Shown piece by piece: positions 34,286 through 42,435 of a DNA stretch of 64,000 nt. The position numbers were made by a program, and so were the translations under genes. Position 1 is the stretch's first letter, and each line of letters opens with the position of its first letter. The notes under the pieces were generated by a model. It was not told where the DNA came from. It saw nothing but the letters and a program-made list of their open reading frames with translations, and did no database searches. This DNA is from Actinomadura viridilutea (lineage in GTDB: Bacteria > Actinomycetota > Actinomycetes > Streptosporangiales > Streptosporangiaceae), in assembly GCA_003001795.1 (NCBI GenBank), contig PVNI01000023.1, positions 1-64,000 on the forward strand, in the 5' to 3' direction.

Positions 34286-35144
34286 CCTCCTCCAGTTCGT
34301 CGTCGCCGGACTCGCCCAGGGCGGGGCGTACGCCCTCATCGCGATCGGCTTCGTGTCGATCTTCGCGGTGAGCGGCGTCATCAACCTCGCCCAGGGCGAG
34401 TTCGCCGCGCTGGCCGGCCTGTGCGCGATCAGCGCGGCGGGCGCGGGCCTGCCGCTGCTCCCCGCGCTGCTGGTGGCGGTGGCGGTCGTGGCGGCCGTGG
34501 CGATCGCCATCGAGCGGCTGGCGATCCGGCCGGTGCGGCGCATGACCACGCTCACGTCGATCATCCTCACGCTCGGCGTCTCCACCGCGCTCAAGGCCGT
34601 CATGCTGCTGATCTGGGGGCCGCAGGGGCACACGCTGCGCGCGTTCCCCGGGTCGGACCTGACCGTGGCCGGCGTCTCCATCCGGGCCCAGGAGCTGTGG
34701 ATCCTCGCCGCCTGCGCCCTGGTCGGCGGGGCGGTCTGGTGGTTCTACGAGCGCACCCTGCACGGCAAGGCGCTGCGGGCCTGCTCCGAGCAGCCCGTCG
34801 CGGCCCGGCTGATCGGCATCTCGCTGACGAAGGCGTCGCTGGTGTCCTTCGGCATCGCGGGCGTCACCGGCGCGGTGGCCGGGGTCGTCACCAGCCCCAT
34901 CTACTCCTCCTCCTGGGAGATCGGCCTGACCCTCGGGCTGAAGGGGTTCGTCGCCGCCACGCTCGGCGGGCTGCTGTCGGTCCGGGGCGCGATCCTCGGC
35001 GGGATCCTGCTGGGCGTGCTGGAGAACCTCGTCGCCGGATACGTCGCGACCGGGCTGCGGGACGCCGTGGCCTTCGTCGTGCTCATCGCGATCCTGCTGG
35101 CCCGTCCCGGCGGACTGGTCAAGCACACGGAGGCGCGCGTCTGA
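34278..35144 (+). CDS. ABC transporter permease, LivH type
   Basis: A 288-residue membrane permease with about eight helices, opening LLQFVVAGLAQGGAYALIAIGFVSIFAVSGVINLAQGEF, the LivH signature. The ATPase-contacting loop is in RACSEQPVAARLIGI near residue 172. It starts with GTG and overlaps the binding-protein gene by eight bases. It pairs with the LivM part of the next protein to form the channel. Confidence 0.93.
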   Translation: MADLLQFVVAGLAQGGAYALIAIGFVSIFAVSGVINLAQGEFAALAGLCAISAAGAGLPLLPALLVAVAVVAAVAIAIERLAIRPVRRMTTLTSIILTLGVSTALKAVMLLIWGPQGHTLRAFPGSDLTVAGVSIRAQELWILAACALVGGAVWWFYERTLHGKALRACSEQPVAARLIGISLTKASLVSFGIAGVTGAVAGVVTSPIYSSSWEIGLTLGLKGFVAATLGGLLSVRGAILGGILLGVLENLVAGYVATGLRDAVAFVVLIAILLARPGGLVKHTEARV

Positions 35145-36940
35145 TGAAGAGATCGGACTTCGTCGCGATCGCGGCGCTGGCGGCGGTGTTCGCGGTCTTC
35201 CCCCTCGTGGTGCCGACCGCCCTGGTCAACATCGGCGTGTACGCGCTGATCTACGCGCTGACCGCGATCGGCCTCACCCTGCTCATGGGGCTGGCCGGGC
35301 AGGTCAGCCTGGGGCACGCGGCGTTCTTCGCGATCGGCGCCTACACCCAGGCCATCCTCGTCACCCGGTACGGCGTGCCGCTGCCGGCGGCGGCGATCGC
35401 CGCCGTGGGGCTGGCCATGCTCGCCGCGCTGCTCATCGGCCTGCCGCTGCTGCGGCTGCGGGGGCACTTCCTCGCGCTCGCCACCCTCGGCCTCGGCATC
35501 GTCCTCGCCGTGTCCGTCAACGAGATGGAGTTCACCGGCGCCACCACGGGGATCTTCGGGATCCCCAAGCCCGAGTTCGGCGGCCGGCTCTACGACTCGC
35601 CCGAGGAGTACTTCTGGCTGATGGCCCCGATCGTGCTGGTCGGCCTCCTTTTGGCCCGCGGGATCGTGGAGAGCCGGATCGGCCGGGCGCTCAGCGCGGT
35701 CAACGACTCCGAGGTGGCGGCCGAGTCGCTCGGCGTCGACACGTTCCGGCTGCGGCTGCAGGTGTTCGTGCTGTCGGCCGGATACGCCGGGCTCGGCGGC
35801 GTGTTCTACGCCCACTGGCTCGGCGTGGTCAGCCCGAGCGCGGCCCACTTCTCCATGTCGGTCGAGTTCCTGCTGATCAGCGTGCTCGGCGGGCTCGGCA
35901 CGGTCTGGGGGGCGCTCACCGGCGCCTTCGCCGTGGAGTTCCTCGACGAGGCGATGCGGGAGTTCATCCCCGTGCTCGTCCCGGGGGCGGCCGGCGAGGT
36001 GCAGCTCGTGGGCTTCGGGATCGTGCTCGTGCTCATCGTGGTGCTCCTGCCCGGCGGTCTGCACCAGGCGACCCGCCGGCTGTTCGCCCGGCGCCGTCCC
36101 GCCGCCGTCCCCGTCTCGTCCGGGGACGGGGAACCGGAGCCGCGGCGCGCCGCCCGTCCCGAACGGGGCTCGCCGCTGCTGGAGGTGCGCGGGCTCACCA
36201 AGCGGTTCGGCGGCGTGGTCGCGGTGGACGACGTGAGCCTCGACGTGCGGGCGGGCGAGATCGTCGCGCTGATCGGCCCGAACGGCGCCGGCAAGACCAC
36301 CTGCTTCAACATGATCAGCGGCGTGCTGGAGCCCACCTCCGGCGAGGTGACGGTGAACGGCGTGCGCACCGACGGGCGCAAGCCCCACGTGTTCGCCCGG
36401 GCCGGGGCCACCCGCACCTTCCAGAACCTGCAGGTGTTCCGCTCCTCGACCGTGCTCGGCAACGTCAAGGTGGGCCGTCACCTGCGCAGCCGCGCCGGGC
36501 TGCTGCGGGGGGCGCTCACGCTGCCGGCCCGCGCCGAGGAACGCATGATCACCGCGGCGGCGGTCCGCTGCCTGGACGCCGTGGGCCTCGCCGAGCACGC
36601 CGGTCAGATGGCGGTGGACCTGCCGTTCGGGCTGCAGCGGCGGATGGAGATCGCGCGGGCGCTCGCCCTCGAACCCGATCTGCTGCTGCTCGACGAGCCG
36701 ATGGCGGGCCTGTCGGGCGCCGAGCGCCGGGAGCTGGCCGCGCTGCTGCGCCGGCTGCGCGAGGACGGGATGGCGATCGTTCTCGTCGAACACGACGTGG
36801 CGGCGGTGCTCTCGCTCGCCGACCGGGTCGCGGTGCTCGACGACGGCAAGCTGATCGCCTTCGGCCCGCCGGACGAGGTCCGCCAGGACCCGGCGGTCAT
36901 CGCCGCCTACCTCGGAGAGGACGCGGATGTTCGAGACTAG
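35144..36940 (+). CDS. fused ABC permease-ATPase, LivM-LivG type
   Basis: A 598-residue fusion. Residues 1-320 are a LivM-type permease (YALTAIGLTLLMGLAGQVSLGHAAFFAIGAY, then the coupling-loop region AVNDSEVAAESLGVD). A 30-residue Pro/Arg linker follows, and residues 345-598 are a LivG-type ATPase with Walker A GPNGAGKTT, Q-loop TFQNLQVF, an altered signature DLPFGLQRRMEIARAL, Walker B LLLLDEPMAG and H-loop VLVEHDV. The signature motif reads LPFGLQR rather than LSGGQ, which is common in LivG. Start TGATG overlaps livH by one base. Such LivMG fusions are known in actinobacteria. Confidence 0.93.
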   Translation: MKRSDFVAIAALAAVFAVFPLVVPTALVNIGVYALIYALTAIGLTLLMGLAGQVSLGHAAFFAIGAYTQAILVTRYGVPLPAAAIAAVGLAMLAALLIGLPLLRLRGHFLALATLGLGIVLAVSVNEMEFTGATTGIFGIPKPEFGGRLYDSPEEYFWLMAPIVLVGLLLARGIVESRIGRALSAVNDSEVAAESLGVDTFRLRLQVFVLSAGYAGLGGVFYAHWLGVVSPSAAHFSMSVEFLLISVLGGLGTVWGALTGAFAVEFLDEAMREFIPVLVPGAAGEVQLVGFGIVLVLIVVLLPGGLHQATRRLFARRRPAAVPVSSGDGEPEPRRAARPERGSPLLEVRGLTKRFGGVVAVDDVSLDVRAGEIVALIGPNGAGKTTCFNMISGVLEPTSGEVTVNGVRTDGRKPHVFARAGATRTFQNLQVFRSSTVLGNVKVGRHLRSRAGLLRGALTLPARAEERMITAAAVRCLDAVGLAEHAGQMAVDLPFGLQRRMEIARALALEPDLLLLDEPMAGLSGAERRELAALLRRLREDGMAIVLVEHDVAAVLSLADRVAVLDDGKLIAFGPPDEVRQDPAVIAAYLGEDADVRD

Positions 36941-37628
36941 GGGTCTGCGGTCGGGCTACGACAATCTGGAGGTGCTGCGCGGCGTCGACCTGTCCCTCGC
37001 CGAGGGGGAGCTGGTCGCCCTGCTCGGCGCCAACGGCGCGGGCAAGACGACGCTGCTGCGCACGGTCTCCGGGCTGCTGCGGCCCTTCGGCGGCACGGTG
37101 CGGCTGGACGGCCGCGACATCGGCGGGCTGCCCGCCGAGAAGGTCGCCGCCGCGGGGCTCGCGCACGTCCCCGAGAACCGGCTGGTGTTCCCGTCGCTGA
37201 CCGTCACCGACAACCTCGCGCTCGGCGCCTGGACCCGTCCCCGCACCCGCGCCGAGGACATCGAGCGGATGCTCGACCTGTTCCCCCGCCTGCGGCAGCG
37301 GCTCGGCCAACCCGCCGGAACCCTGTCGGGCGGCGAGCAGCAGATGCTCGCGATCGCGCGGGGGCTGATGGCCCGGCCCAAGGTGCTCGTGCTGGACGAA
37401 CCCAGCCTGGGGCTGGCCCCCAAGGTGGTCGGCGACATCTTCGCCGCCTTGGCCCGGCTCCGCCACGAGCTGACGATCCTGCTCGTCGAGCAGAACGCCC
37501 GGGCCGCCTTCAAAGTGGCCGACCGGGTCCTCGTCATGGACCGCGGAAAGATCGTCATGTCGGGCACCCCCGAGGAGCTCGCCGACGACGCCCAGATCAA
37601 ACAGGCCTATCTCGGTGGCGGATTCTGA
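36927..37628 (+). CDS. ABC transporter ATPase, LivF type
   Basis: A 233-residue ATPase that pairs with the LivG half upstream. Walker A GANGAGKTT is near residue 36, the signature GTLSGGEQQMLAIARGLM near residue 132, Walker B VLVLDEPSLGLAP near 155, and H-loop LLVEQNA near 187. The C-terminus ends QAYLGGGF, as LivF proteins do. It overlaps the fused gene by 14 bases. A strong two-way hairpin follows. Confidence 0.95.
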   Translation: MFETRGLRSGYDNLEVLRGVDLSLAEGELVALLGANGAGKTTLLRTVSGLLRPFGGTVRLDGRDIGGLPAEKVAAAGLAHVPENRLVFPSLTVTDNLALGAWTRPRTRAEDIERMLDLFPRLRQRLGQPAGTLSGGEQQMLAIARGLMARPKVLVLDEPSLGLAPKVVGDIFAALARLRHELTILLVEQNARAAFKVADRVLVMDRGKIVMSGTPEELADDAQIKQAYLGGGF

Positions 37629-37630
37629 GC

Positions 37631-37662
37631 GGCGGCCGGGGACAGCGTCGTCCTCGGCCGCC
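37631..37662. terminator. bidirectional terminator between livF and iclR genes
   Basis: GGCGGCCGGGGAC pairs with GTCCTCGGCCGCC (12 of 13 positions) around AGCGTC. It fills the 34-base gap between two convergent genes, touching the iclR stop codon. Confidence 0.75.
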
Positions 37663-38343
37663 TCAGGGCAGTTCGGCCGCGACGGCCCGGGCCGCCCGCT
37701 GGAGGCGCGCGGCGATGGCGGGCTCGTCCGTCTCCACGCCGGTGGTGTGGACGACCGCTATCGCCGCCACCGTGCCCCGCGTTCCGCTGACGATGGGCAC
37801 CGCCACGGAGGCCATTCCCGGCAGCACCTCGCCGCGCGTGGACGCGTATCCCCGCAGCCGGGCCTCGCCGACCTCCGGGCGCTCCCCTGGTTTGGCGGGC
37901 ATGCCCGCCAGCAGCGCGAGGCCCGGGGCGCCCGCGTTGATGGAGTGGCGCGTCCCGGGACGCTGCGCCACGACGGCCACCGACTGCCGGGGCTCGACGC
38001 TGAGCAGCGTGATGCACTCCTCGCCGTCCGGCACCACGACGAAGCAGGTCATGCCCAGCTCATTGGCGACCGCGGCGAGTTCGGGGAGCGCCGCCGTGTG
38101 CAGGTCCTTGGAGACCCCTCGGGCCAGGGTCGCCAGGCCGATGCCCGGCGCGTAGGCGCCGTTCTCGCGGCTCACCAGCCGGTGGTCTTCCAGCGTCCGG
38201 AGAATGCGATAGACGATGGATCGGTGCACCCCCAGCGCGGCGGCGATCTCGGCCGTGGTGAGCGGGTGCTCGGCCTCCGCCAGTATCTCCAGCACCTGGA
38301 TACCGCGGTCCAGCGTCTGGGAATATGGCGTCGCAGCGGGCAT
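37663..38343 (-). CDS. IclR-family transcriptional regulator
   Basis: A 226-residue IclR protein. The winged helix is at residues 8-68 (LEILAEAEHPLTTAEIAAALGVHRSIVYRILRTLEDHRLV), followed by the ligand-binding GAF-like domain with HTAALPELAAVANELGMTCFVVV and the closing VPIVSGTRGTVAAIAVV. I start it at the ATG at 38343 behind GAGAAGG; the frame runs 20 codons further up without conservation. It is convergent with the liv-type operon and is its most likely regulator, because sequences with the same TTCGAT core lie before both genes. Confidence 0.92.
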   Translation of the reverse strand: MPAATPYSQTLDRGIQVLEILAEAEHPLTTAEIAAALGVHRSIVYRILRTLEDHRLVSRENGAYAPGIGLATLARGVSKDLHTAALPELAAVANELGMTCFVVVPDGEECITLLSVEPRQSVAVVAQRPGTRHSINAGAPGLALLAGMPAKPGERPEVGEARLRGYASTRGEVLPGMASVAVPIVSGTRGTVAAIAVVHTTGVETDEPAIAARLQRAARAVAAELP

Positions 38344-38841
38344 GGCCTTCTCTCTATAAGAACACGTCACTCCATTATCGAATAGCCGCCGATTCATCGT
38401 CAAACCATTCGCATTCCCACCGGGCGGTCACCGGACGACGTCGGGGCGTCTCCCACGCTCGCCTCGCCGCTTCGTTGGCGCGTGGTGACAGCCGCGGGCG
38501 CCCATGCGGTGCACACCCCTTGAAGCATCACGCGCCCTCGAAGTCGCCGGCGGGGCACTCTGCGTTAGTGCAGATGACGGGCTCCGGCTTCACCTCACAC
38601 CGCATGTACGAGTTCCTGATGGGCCGATGACGCTCCGTCACATCGGCGAAAGGATGAGCACGCGCGAAGTCACCCGCCCTCATCCTTGGAGGGCCAGAAA
38701 GGCGTGGCGGAGATCAGCAGAAACTCAAGCTCCGGCGAAGTGCGCGACCGATTCCACGGGCGCTTTCGAGCAGTGGCCACGGTGGCGTCGAACAGCTCCG
38801 CCCAGGGTCCGTGCAGGTCGAAATGGCGGGATCAGAAAGGG
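38344..38841. other. gene-free stretch between iclR and hxlR genes
   Basis: About 500 bases. It contains the iclR upstream region with a weaker copy of the TTCGAT palindrome (38371-38384) and otherwise no recognisable gene, hairpin or repeat. Confidence 0.5.
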
Positions 38842-39300
38842 TCAGGTGGCCGGCACGGTCGCCGACTCGGCGGATCCCGTGTCCTGCTCGGGGCGTCCGG
38901 CGGTCCGTTGCTCCGCGGCGTACCGCCGGTCGTAGGCGGCCCGCGCGGCCATGATCGCCTCCTGGTGCCGCCGGGCCCAGTCGGCGAGCTCGGCGAACGC
39001 CCCTCGCAGCTCACGGGCCATCTGCGTCGCGGTGTACTCCACCCGCGGGGGCACCGTCGGGAAGACCGTCCGCACGACGAGCCCGTCGCGTTCGAGGTTG
39101 CGCAGGGTCAGCGTGAGCATGCGTCGGCTGATGCCCTCGATGCCGCGCTCGAGCTCGGTGAATCGCATCGGACCGCGCGCGACGAGCAACAGCACGATCT
39201 GGACGCTCCACTTGCCCGCGACGCTGTCGATGATTTCCCGAATCGGGCAGGCGACAGGGTGAATGTCCTGGTCGGTCACACGCGAGTTCCCCTGTGACAC
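38842..39300 (-). CDS. HxlR-family transcriptional regulator
   Basis: A 152-residue winged-helix protein. The hallmark segments are CPIREIIDSVAGKWSVQIVLLLVARGPMRFTELERGIEGISRRMLTLTLRNLERDGLV, followed by the wing with PPRVEYTATQMARELRG. The single Cys before IREII is in the usual HxlR position and could sense electrophiles or oxidants. It is divergent from an MFS drug transporter with 243 bases between them, so it most likely controls that gene. The last 30 residues are poorly conserved. Confidence 0.93.
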   Translation of the reverse strand: MSQGNSRVTDQDIHPVACPIREIIDSVAGKWSVQIVLLLVARGPMRFTELERGIEGISRRMLTLTLRNLERDGLVVRTVFPTVPPRVEYTATQMARELRGAFAELADWARRHQEAIMAARAAYDRRYAAEQRTAGRPEQDTGSAESATVPAT

Positions 39301-39543
39301 GAAAATTCCTCCTTCCGCCCGCCTTCACGGTGACAGAAGATGTGCCCGGTAACAAGACGTCCCCTAGGGCCACGGCTTGTTCCGGGGCCTGTCCGGTAGT
39401 GGGCGCACGTCGCCACCGGCGGTCACGGCCCGGGGATATGAGGCATCGCCGAGGCCCGGCCGTTCCGACAGTCGACGGTGCTCACCCACGACCGCGGCCT
39501 GCGACGCGCTCCGACTTCACCGAGGAAAGGAGAGGGAACGACA

Positions 39544-41043
39544 GTGGTCGCCTCCACCGCCTCCCCCACGAGATCGGGACCGGGTCAGCGCATCGCGCTT
39601 CTGGCGCTGGCCCAGTTCGTGATCACGCTCGACTTCAACATCGTCTTCGTGGCCCTCCCCGACATCGGCAGGGAGCTGGGCTTCACCGCGCACACGCTGC
39701 AGTGGGTGGTGAACGCGTATGTGGTCGCGCTCGGCGGCCTCCTGCTGTTCGGCGGACGGGCGGCGGACCGCCTCGGCGCGCGGCGGATGTTCGTTCTCGG
39801 CATGCTGCTGTACGCGGGCTCCTCGCTCGTCGGCGGCCTCGCGAACGCCCCGGGGCCGCTGGTCGGCGCGCGCGCCGTCCAGGGCGTCGGCGGAGCGCTG
39901 CTCACCCCCGCGACCTTGCGCCTCATCTTCACCTGCTTCGACGAGGGGCCGATGCGCAACCGCGCATTGGTGATCTACGGCGCGATCGGCGGCGCCGGCC
40001 TGTCGGCGGGTGCGCTGCTCGGCGGCGTCCTCGCCGACTACGCGGGCTGGGCGTGGATCTTCTTCATCAACGTCCCGCTCGCCGCCCTCGGCGCGGCGCT
40101 CGCGCCGGCCGTGCTGCCCGCCTCGCCGCCGCCGGGCGGCGACCGGAAGTTCGACGTCCTCGGCGCGGCGCTGGCCACGGCGGCGGCCACGCTCGTGGTG
40201 TTCGGTCTCGCCACCGGGCCGGACGCGGGCTGGGCGACCTTCAGCGGTGCGGGCTGCCTGGCCGTCGGCGCGGTGCTGCTCGCGGTGTTCCTCGTGGTCG
40301 AGGCGCGCAGCCGAGACGCGCTGATGCCGCTGCGGCTGCTCGGACACCGCGGCCTCGCGGTCACCATGGGCGCCGCGTTCTTCTACCAGGGCAGTCTGAC
40401 CGGCGTCTATTACCTGTTCACCACGTACCTGCAGGACGTGCTGAGCTACAGCCCGATGTCGGCGGGCCTCGCCTTCCTCCCCCCGACGCTCATCTCCATG
40501 GTGTTCGCCATGAAGGTCAGCACCGCCTTCCTCAACAAGCGCGGTCTCCGCACGACGATGTTCCTCGGTGTGCTGGTGACCGGTGCGGGCGCGGCGATCC
40601 TCGCATTCGCCTTCGTGCCCGACGGCTCGTACTGGCTGCTGCTGCCCGGCTTGGCGATCTGGTCGATCGGCGGCGCGCTGGCGATTCCCGCCATCCTGGC
40701 GGGCGCGGGCGCCGGCGTGGCGGCCCTGGAGCAGGGCGTCGCCTCGGCGATGGCCATGACGTCCCGGCAGGTCGGCGGCGCCGTGGGCCTGGCCGCCCTG
40801 GTCGCGGTCGCCACCACTGGGCTGCACGCCGAGCAGGGCGCCGTCCCTCCGGTCGATGAGCTGCTGGACGGCCTGCAGGCCGCTGGATGGGCGGGCGGCG
40901 TCGCCCTCATCGCCGCGGCGTTCCTGTGCCTGCTCTTGGAGAAGCCGAAGCCGGCGGACGTCCAGAAGGAAGCGGCCAGTGTCACGAGCTCTGTCAGAGA
41001 GCACGTGGACGACACCCATGCCGCCGACCGCGTTGAAGAGTGA
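39544..41043 (+). CDS. MFS drug transporter, DHA2 (EmrB/QacA) type
   Basis: A 499-residue membrane protein with about fourteen helices that exports drugs or other hydrophobic compounds with protons. Motif C-like and A-like segments are clear: LDFNIVFVALPDIGRELGF in helix 1 (the D1 aspartate), GGRAADRLGARRMFVLGM in loop 2-3 and AVQGVGGALLTPATL in helix 4. The start is the GTG at 39544 behind AGGAGAGGG; the frame is open 22 codons further up. It is divergent from the HxlR regulator. The C-terminal 40 residues are hydrophilic. Confidence 0.93.
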   Translation: MVASTASPTRSGPGQRIALLALAQFVITLDFNIVFVALPDIGRELGFTAHTLQWVVNAYVVALGGLLLFGGRAADRLGARRMFVLGMLLYAGSSLVGGLANAPGPLVGARAVQGVGGALLTPATLRLIFTCFDEGPMRNRALVIYGAIGGAGLSAGALLGGVLADYAGWAWIFFINVPLAALGAALAPAVLPASPPPGGDRKFDVLGAALATAAATLVVFGLATGPDAGWATFSGAGCLAVGAVLLAVFLVVEARSRDALMPLRLLGHRGLAVTMGAAFFYQGSLTGVYYLFTTYLQDVLSYSPMSAGLAFLPPTLISMVFAMKVSTAFLNKRGLRTTMFLGVLVTGAGAAILAFAFVPDGSYWLLLPGLAIWSIGGALAIPAILAGAGAGVAALEQGVASAMAMTSRQVGGAVGLAALVAVATTGLHAEQGAVPPVDELLDGLQAAGWAGGVALIAAAFLCLLLEKPKPADVQKEAASVTSSVREHVDDTHAADRVEE

Positions 41044-41108
41044 CACCGCGAAGAGAGGCGATGCGCACGCATCGTCCCCCCTGAACAGCGACATGAACGG
41101 CAGCCGAT

Positions 41109-41294
41109 TCACTGACGGAGCAAGTGGCGGGCGCGCTCAAGGGCGAGGTTGCCGGGGCCGGTGTCGACCGGCAGCAGCGGCTCGATCCTGGCCCAGACGG
41201 CTCGGTCAGCTCGTGATCGGTCAGCTCGTGTCGTTGAACCAGGGCCGCCATCAAGCCGCAACCACAAGATCCAGATCCGCACAACAGACCCTAG
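41109..41294 (-). mobile_element. remnant of an IS5-like element (left end and broken transposase N-terminus)
   Basis: On the minus strand, CTAGGGTCTGTTGTGCGG begins the end repeat, followed by CTGGATCTTGTGGTTG and the start of a transposase (MAALVQRHELTDHELT). The frame then slips by one base into DRAVWARIEPLLP, the usual opening of IS5-family transposases, and stops 20 residues later. The rest of the element and the second end are gone. The CTAG at 41291-41294 fits a target site of this family, and its TAG is also the stop codon of the adjacent kinase gene. The same end is found at 8569. Confidence 0.75.
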
Positions 41295-42223
41295 GCGGCG
41301 GGGGCGTGGCGGGCGATCTCCGCGCGGGTGGGCGGTTCGGCGCCCTGGCGGGTGCAGGTGATCGCGGCGACGGTCGCGGCGGCCCGCAGCATGTCCCGCA
41401 GGGACGTCCGGTCGAGCCGGGCGAGCCGTGCGCGCCGGTCCCCGCCGAGCAGGTCGGCGTTCGCGAGCCAGTCGAGCATGCCGGCGGTGAACGCGTCGCC
41501 GGCGCCGACGGTGTCGACGACGTCCACGGGAAGCGCGGGCTGCCGGACCTGCGCGGCGGCCGTCATGCCGACGGCCCCCTCGCCGCCGAAGGTGACGACG
41601 ACGAGCGCCGGGCCCGCCGCGAGCCAGCGGCGGGCCGCGTCGGCGCCGTCCTCCCCGGGATACAGCCAGGCGAGGTCCTCGGCGCTGACCTTCACGATGT
41701 CGACCATGCTCACCTGGCGTTCGACCCGCGCCACCGCCTCCCGCCGCGGCGGCATGAGGGACGGGCGGATGTTGGGGTCGAGCGAGAGGGTCACCGCCCC
41801 GCGCGCGTGCTCGGCGGCCAGCAGCGCCTCCAGCGCGTCCGCCCCCGGTGTCAACGCGGTGGCGAGCGAGCCGGTGTGCAGGGCTAGGCACCCGGGGTCG
41901 ACAGCGGGCGGCTCGCGGACGTCCCAGGCGATGCGGAAGTCGTAGTCGGCGGCCCCGTCGGCGTCGACGGTGGCGATCGCGAGGCTGGTCGGTCCGTGCG
42001 CTCCGGGGAGGGGCCGGACGTCGACCCCGGCGCCCTCCAGGTGCTCGGACAGGATGCGGCCGAGGGTGTCGTCGCCCAGGTGGGTGGCCAGGACGACGCG
42101 GGCGCCGAGGCGGCCGAGCCCCACCGCGACGTTGGCCGGACTGCCGCCGGGCAGGCAGGCGAACTCGCGCCCGCCGGCGGGCCCGACCAGGTCAATCAAG
42201 GCTTCACCCACGACCGTGATCAC
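41291..42223 (-). CDS. PfkB-family carbohydrate kinase
   Basis: A 310-residue ribokinase/fructokinase-type enzyme. The first signature is GGSPANVAVGLGRLGARVVLATHLGDD near residue 25, and the second is VDVVDTVGAGDAFTAGMLDWL near residue 230 with the catalytic Asp in GAGDAF. GEALIDLV opens the fold. I chose the GTG at 42223 behind GGAGGAA. The stop codon lies in the CTAG at the edge of an IS remnant. It is divergent from a polyol/sugar transport operon with operators between them, and probably phosphorylates the ketose made by the Zn dehydrogenase of that operon. Confidence 0.92.
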   Translation of the reverse strand: MITVVGEALIDLVGPAGGREFACLPGGSPANVAVGLGRLGARVVLATHLGDDTLGRILSEHLEGAGVDVRPLPGAHGPTSLAIATVDADGAADYDFRIAWDVREPPAVDPGCLALHTGSLATALTPGADALEALLAAEHARGAVTLSLDPNIRPSLMPPRREAVARVERQVSMVDIVKVSAEDLAWLYPGEDGADAARRWLAAGPALVVVTFGGEGAVGMTAAAQVRQPALPVDVVDTVGAGDAFTAGMLDWLANADLLGGDRRARLARLDRTSLRDMLRAAATVAAITCTRQGAEPPTRAEIARHAPAA

Positions 42224-42245
42224 TTGTGTTCCTCCGAACCGACCG

Positions 42246-42273
42246 TTGACACGCGCAAGCAAGCCTGTAGTAT
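42246..42273 (+). promoter_or_regulatory. promoter of the polyol/sugar ABC operon
   Basis: TTGACA (42246-42251), 16 bases, TAGTAT (42268-42273). Transcription should start near 42280, a few bases before the tandem palindromes. Confidence 0.6.
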
Positions 42274-42285
42274 CCGTCACATCAT

Positions 42286-42309
42286 GTCAACGTTGACGTC
42301 ATCGTTGTC
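42286..42309. promoter_or_regulatory. tandem LacI-type operators
   Basis: GTCAACGTTGAC (42286-42297) is a perfect 12-base palindrome with a central CG. GTCATCGTTGTC (42298-42309) is a weaker copy directly beside it. They sit just downstream of the promoter and upstream of the divergent kinase gene. The LacI protein at the end of the operon is the obvious ligand. Confidence 0.7.
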
Positions 42310-42435
42310 ACCCGGAAGAGCCGGCCCGCGCTGACGGACCACCCCCGGCCCGCGCCCTCCCGGCCCACAGCCTCAGCCGTGCCGCGCGTCCTTCCGGGCT
42401 GTCCCCCACCCCGATCCCGAACTGGGAGGCCTCAC

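Noticed and set aside
34421..36940. 839-codon start for the LivM-LivG protein
   Set aside because: The first 240 codons overlap livH in another frame and are Arg-rich; the TGATG junction at 35144 gives a typical LivM N-terminus.
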